A program made the translations under genes and the position numbers. Below are positions 61,126 through 64,000 of a stretch of DNA of 64,000 nucleotides, piece after piece. The notes below the pieces were generated by a model that saw nothing but the letters and a program-made list of their open reading frames with translations, did no database searches and was not told where the DNA came from. Each line of letters opens with the position of its first letter. The first letter of the stretch is position 1. The DNA comes from Rhynchopus euleeides (Eukaryota > Euglenozoa > Diplonemea > Diplonemida > Diplonemidae): positions 2,294,001 through 2,358,000 of the forward strand of contig OY723265.1 in assembly GCA_963210315.1 (NCBI GenBank), read 5' to 3'.

Positions 61126-63764
61126 ATAACGCCAGTCATGTGCGGCGATGCGATCAGTTTTGAGCCCCCCAAACAGGTGCCTCAGTAGCGCGTTTTTTTT
61201 GTATCCGATTTCGGTCACCAGCCCCCCGGACCCCCAGATTTAGGAAAAGCCCTGAATGTGGGCGTGTACTCTGCATAATTTGCTTCCCTGCCTTATCAGT
61301 CTCTTCACCTTCCTTCTGCAGATTAACACCCCGGTTGCACAAACAAACATTAGTGCTTCTGACGATCCTGTTCCTTTTCTGTGTGTCTAGCTATCTCGTG
61401 TTCACATGTGCTCCACACCCACATCAAAGCAGCAGGCTCTAGGGTGGTGGAAGCGTCAACGCAATTAGTTTAGCTAACAGCGCAGGAAACTTTGCTATGC
61501 AGATCATGTCAGACACACCACACCCGCAGCAGGCGTGTGGGGTGTTCTCGCGATCGACGAATACCCGCTGGTTCTTCTCTCCCCTTTCTGATTTGCAGAC
61601 GCAAAGTTCTTCACCAGGAAATCGCACTCGATTGTCAAGGTGATGTGTACACTGCGCATCCTTCCCATTCGCGACAGTGCCTGGGAGTGCCTGGGGAAAT
61701 CCGTGCCGTGGTTACAAAGTATGTTGTGAGGGTCGGCCAACCTGGCTTTCCAGCTAGTCTAGCACCGTGGCCCAGCAACACTGACAATTGGATCGTCACA
61801 ATGAACCCGCCGTCCGCCCCTCCGCGATGTATCAACACCCCGCGCGCACCAAAACACGACTATTTCACGTGCGCCTGCGGGGTTGAAAGGAATGCCAACA
61901 GAATCGAAAACCGTGTTGTATTGGTAGAACGCAAATCTACCCTGCACAGCGAGTTGTGTTCGGCCTGAACGGGGCTGGCTTTGTGGAGCCAGACTGTCAG
62001 ACAGTCAAGGCAGCATCAGGGTTCGCCCGGTGCGACCTGACATACGAAGCAAAAATGGCTAATGTGTTTGCGGCAATGCGTGTGTGTCTCCCTGCATCGG
62101 CATCATTTGCTTCTCGCAAGGCGCTTTCTTGTGAGAGCGCCCTTCCGCCTTCCTTCCTTTCTGCAGACTGACACCCCCCTCCCCCCTCCCCCCCCCATCT
62201 CGGTTGCAACAGGCACATGGCGCACGCTGGCCCCTTTAGCCTCACCTGCATTGCTTTACAGCAGGCGCCAGCGTGCGTCAACACTGTGCCTCACACCCAA
62301 CCTCACGCCCCTCCTGCGATATTCGATATATTGGTCAAACGCGCAACCCGCTCGGGCGAGCACAACAAGCGTGTTGCGCCGAGGAAAGGTTGCACACCCA
62401 TATTACGTCCACCCCCTTTGTTGCCTGGGGTGGGGGGAGCTCTGTTTGTTCCATCCTCGGGTGGAGGCGTCTCGCAATCCTCCCCCGATGATGTGCGTTT
62501 CGCGCAGCGATTTGCGAATGGCCAAGAGGAAGAGGCACAGTCCCCCTTCCCACACCCGACGGGGCGGTGCGCATGAGCCCAGCCCCGCCTTGGTGAAGCC
62601 CAATACTCCTGCGATGATCTCTTTCCCTTGGGGGCCTTCGCTCTGTGCTATAACACCACTGTGTGTCAAACTGTGCCACTTTGCAGCCAGTGTTGCGAGG
62701 CAGATCATCTCACTTTTCTGCACTACTGAGCGAGGCCCCCCCCTTTCTTTTGTACCAGACACACCTGTGTGTCGGAGGAAATGCGACAGACGCACTGAAG
62801 GAGTCGATGCGCAGCGAAGATACTCATATGGTTCCTATCTCATTTTGCTCTGCCATCAAGCCACTGTACTTGAACCTTCAGGCAGGTCATCCGAGGCGTC
62901 GCACACATTGTGGATGCGTGCAATGCAAGCAAGCGACAGATTCCAGAAGTGTGTCAGTAGTATTTTGTGTTGCTGTGCATACCCGAAGGCAAGGGACGTG
63001 TTTCCACAAAGCCCGAGGAGAGAATTTTCGCCCACCACTCCCTTTCATTTGTGGGGGGGGGGGGGGGGGAGAGACAGACGCGACGCACCCCAACAGCACC
63101 CCCATGTTACTGGTGCAAGGTCTGAAGGTCATCCCGACTCGGTTTGATCCGAGTCAGCTCCGAGGAGGCCGTCCCCCGAGACCAGGTTCACTCCCCACCC
63201 CCCGCCGTGCTGGGCTCTGGCCATGAGGAGTACAACAGAGCTGTGACCGCACTCTCTTGTGAATGTGACCTGCAGGGCGTGAGAGTGATGCGGGAGGCCA
63301 ACAACCCACTCGACACGTGTATCACACCACCCACCACCCCCCCCCCGTGTTGTAGATAGAAATGGAAGAGGCTTGTTGCTGCAACCCATCTCATCGGATG
63401 CGGGCACCCCCTCCCCCCCCCCCCCCCCACCACCACCACACCAACACCAAGACACAGGGAGAGGGGAGAAGAAGGGGGGCACAGCGAGGGGTGGGGCGGG
63501 AGGGCCACCCACCCACCCCCTCCCCCCCCCCCCCCCCCTCCCCCCCCGGATTACACAAGAGCACCACCCTACCCCACCCCCCACACCCCACACCCCCCAC
63601 CATTGCGGCGGTGTCGACACGGGGGGGGTAGATAGGGAGATTTCCTCCCTCCTCCTCCTCCTCCCCTCTTCCCCCGCCACCCCGTTTGGCGGCGGTGGTG
63701 GTGGTGGTGGTGGTGGTGGTGGTGGAGCAGGTGTGAGAGGAGGCAGGGCAGACCCGGGGTGTGT

Positions 63765-64000
63765 ATGGATCCTGCAACGAAGGAGACTCCGGTTGACTGC
63801 TATGTCCGGCTCTGCCGGGAGCACGGGGTGGAGTGCTGCCTGGAGGTGTTGGCGGCACTGACGACGCGATCCCTCGGTTGCTCTCTGGTGGACAGGGCGT
63901 CTCCGCTGCGAGATGCAGACGCGAAGTGCATCGCAGGCCTGCTGCGCCGCTTCCCCGCCCTGGAGGTGCTGAACCTCGAGGGCAATGAGATCGAGCAGGA
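63765..64000 (+). CDS. Leucine-rich-repeat protein, 5' end
   Basis: ATG 63765, open to the window edge (78 codons), preceded by GGAGGCAG and GGTGGAGCAG, usable acceptors. The protein starts MDPATKETPVDCYVRLC and reaches a first repeat AGLLRRFPALEVLNLEGNEI, which matches an LRR (L-x-x-L-x-L-x-x-N). The rest lies outside the window. Composition resembles the other cellular genes here (GC-rich third positions). Confidence 0.65.
   Translation, partial: MDPATKETPVDCYVRLCREHGVECCLEVLAALTTRSLGCSLVDRASPLRDADAKCIAGLLRRFPALEVLNLEGNEIEQ

Larger units (their letters stand above)
60357..63764. other. 3.4-kb region without a clear gene
   Basis: Contains a perfect hairpin (60747-60777), two copies of the AAAATGACCCC repeat, a GGTGGAAGCGTCAACGCAAT motif at 61445-61464, several CTTCCTTTCTGCAGA acceptor-like tracts, and C/G homopolymers near 62180, 63050, 63420 and 63530. 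A plus-strand frame at 61492-61968 and the frames at 62062-63226 are of uncertain meaning. Confidence 0.5.

Noticed and set aside
62062..63147. 361-codon frame near the right end
   Set aside because: Composition is irregular and it crosses acceptor-like tracts and G runs; no motif found.

Overview
This window looks like nuclear DNA from a GC-rich, repeat-laden unicellular eukaryote. There are no operons, rRNA or clear tRNA genes. Genes are long and widely spaced, with a few probable GT-AG introns and polypyrimidine-AG acceptors just upstream of start codons. The products (PDZ scaffold, membrane class III cyclase, astacin relic, leucine-rich-repeat protein) are eukaryotic. A tyrosine-recombinase retroelement has the order gag, recombinase, RT-RNase H, which I recall from the trypanosomatid VIPER/TATE elements. 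My best guess is a euglenozoan such as a diplonemid; this is an inference with low to moderate confidence.

Layout. 1-1320: two head-to-tail retroposon-like units with A-tails (minus strand), then a 200-N assembly gap. 2358-3335: a small transposon with 7-bp target duplications. 3686-7402: a TA-duplicating miniature element split by a PIF/Harbinger-type derivative (4012-7396) filled with a 41-bp minisatellite. 7451-11707: an element rich in GTAAATTTAC palindromes that contains a two-gene CACTA-like element A (7506-10796). 13921-18121: CACTA-like element B, itself broken by two younger insertions. 18184-20373: degenerate repeats. 20374-23308: CACTA-like element C. 23335-24878: an element with ~250-bp inverted ends. 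24916-28690: the VIPER-like retroelement. 28691-32930: low-complexity DNA. 32932-33982: astacin protease pseudogene. 34703-36692: nested small elements. 36773-38229: an unrecognised gene. 39182-44184: the full Harbinger-type element with its transposase. 44692-49808: a three-exon PDZ gene. 50385-52168: second copy of the 2358-3335 element, interrupted by a TA element. 53546-57049: a secreted protein with a cupredoxin-like domain. 58133-60356: membrane cyclase. 63765-end: start of a leucine-rich-repeat gene.

The most notable system is the set of three related CACTA-like transposons A, B and C. Each has termini starting CACGG, a 2-bp target duplication (TA, CA, TT), an element-specific subterminal array of palindromes, a first gene X (basic start, acidic end where complete, unrecognised family) and a second gene Y. 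Y carries the DGY-P, D-H...C-x-x-C, LHD-x-KG and E-x-x-NG signatures expected of a CACTA-type DDE transposase, plus C-terminal Cys/His motifs. I infer that X may be a functional analogue of the maize TnpA protein that binds subterminal repeats. No copy is intact: A and C carry deletions and frame changes, and B is split by insertions.

Almost every mobile element can be dated relative to another by nesting, and two empty sites preserved inside the window prove TA target duplications directly.
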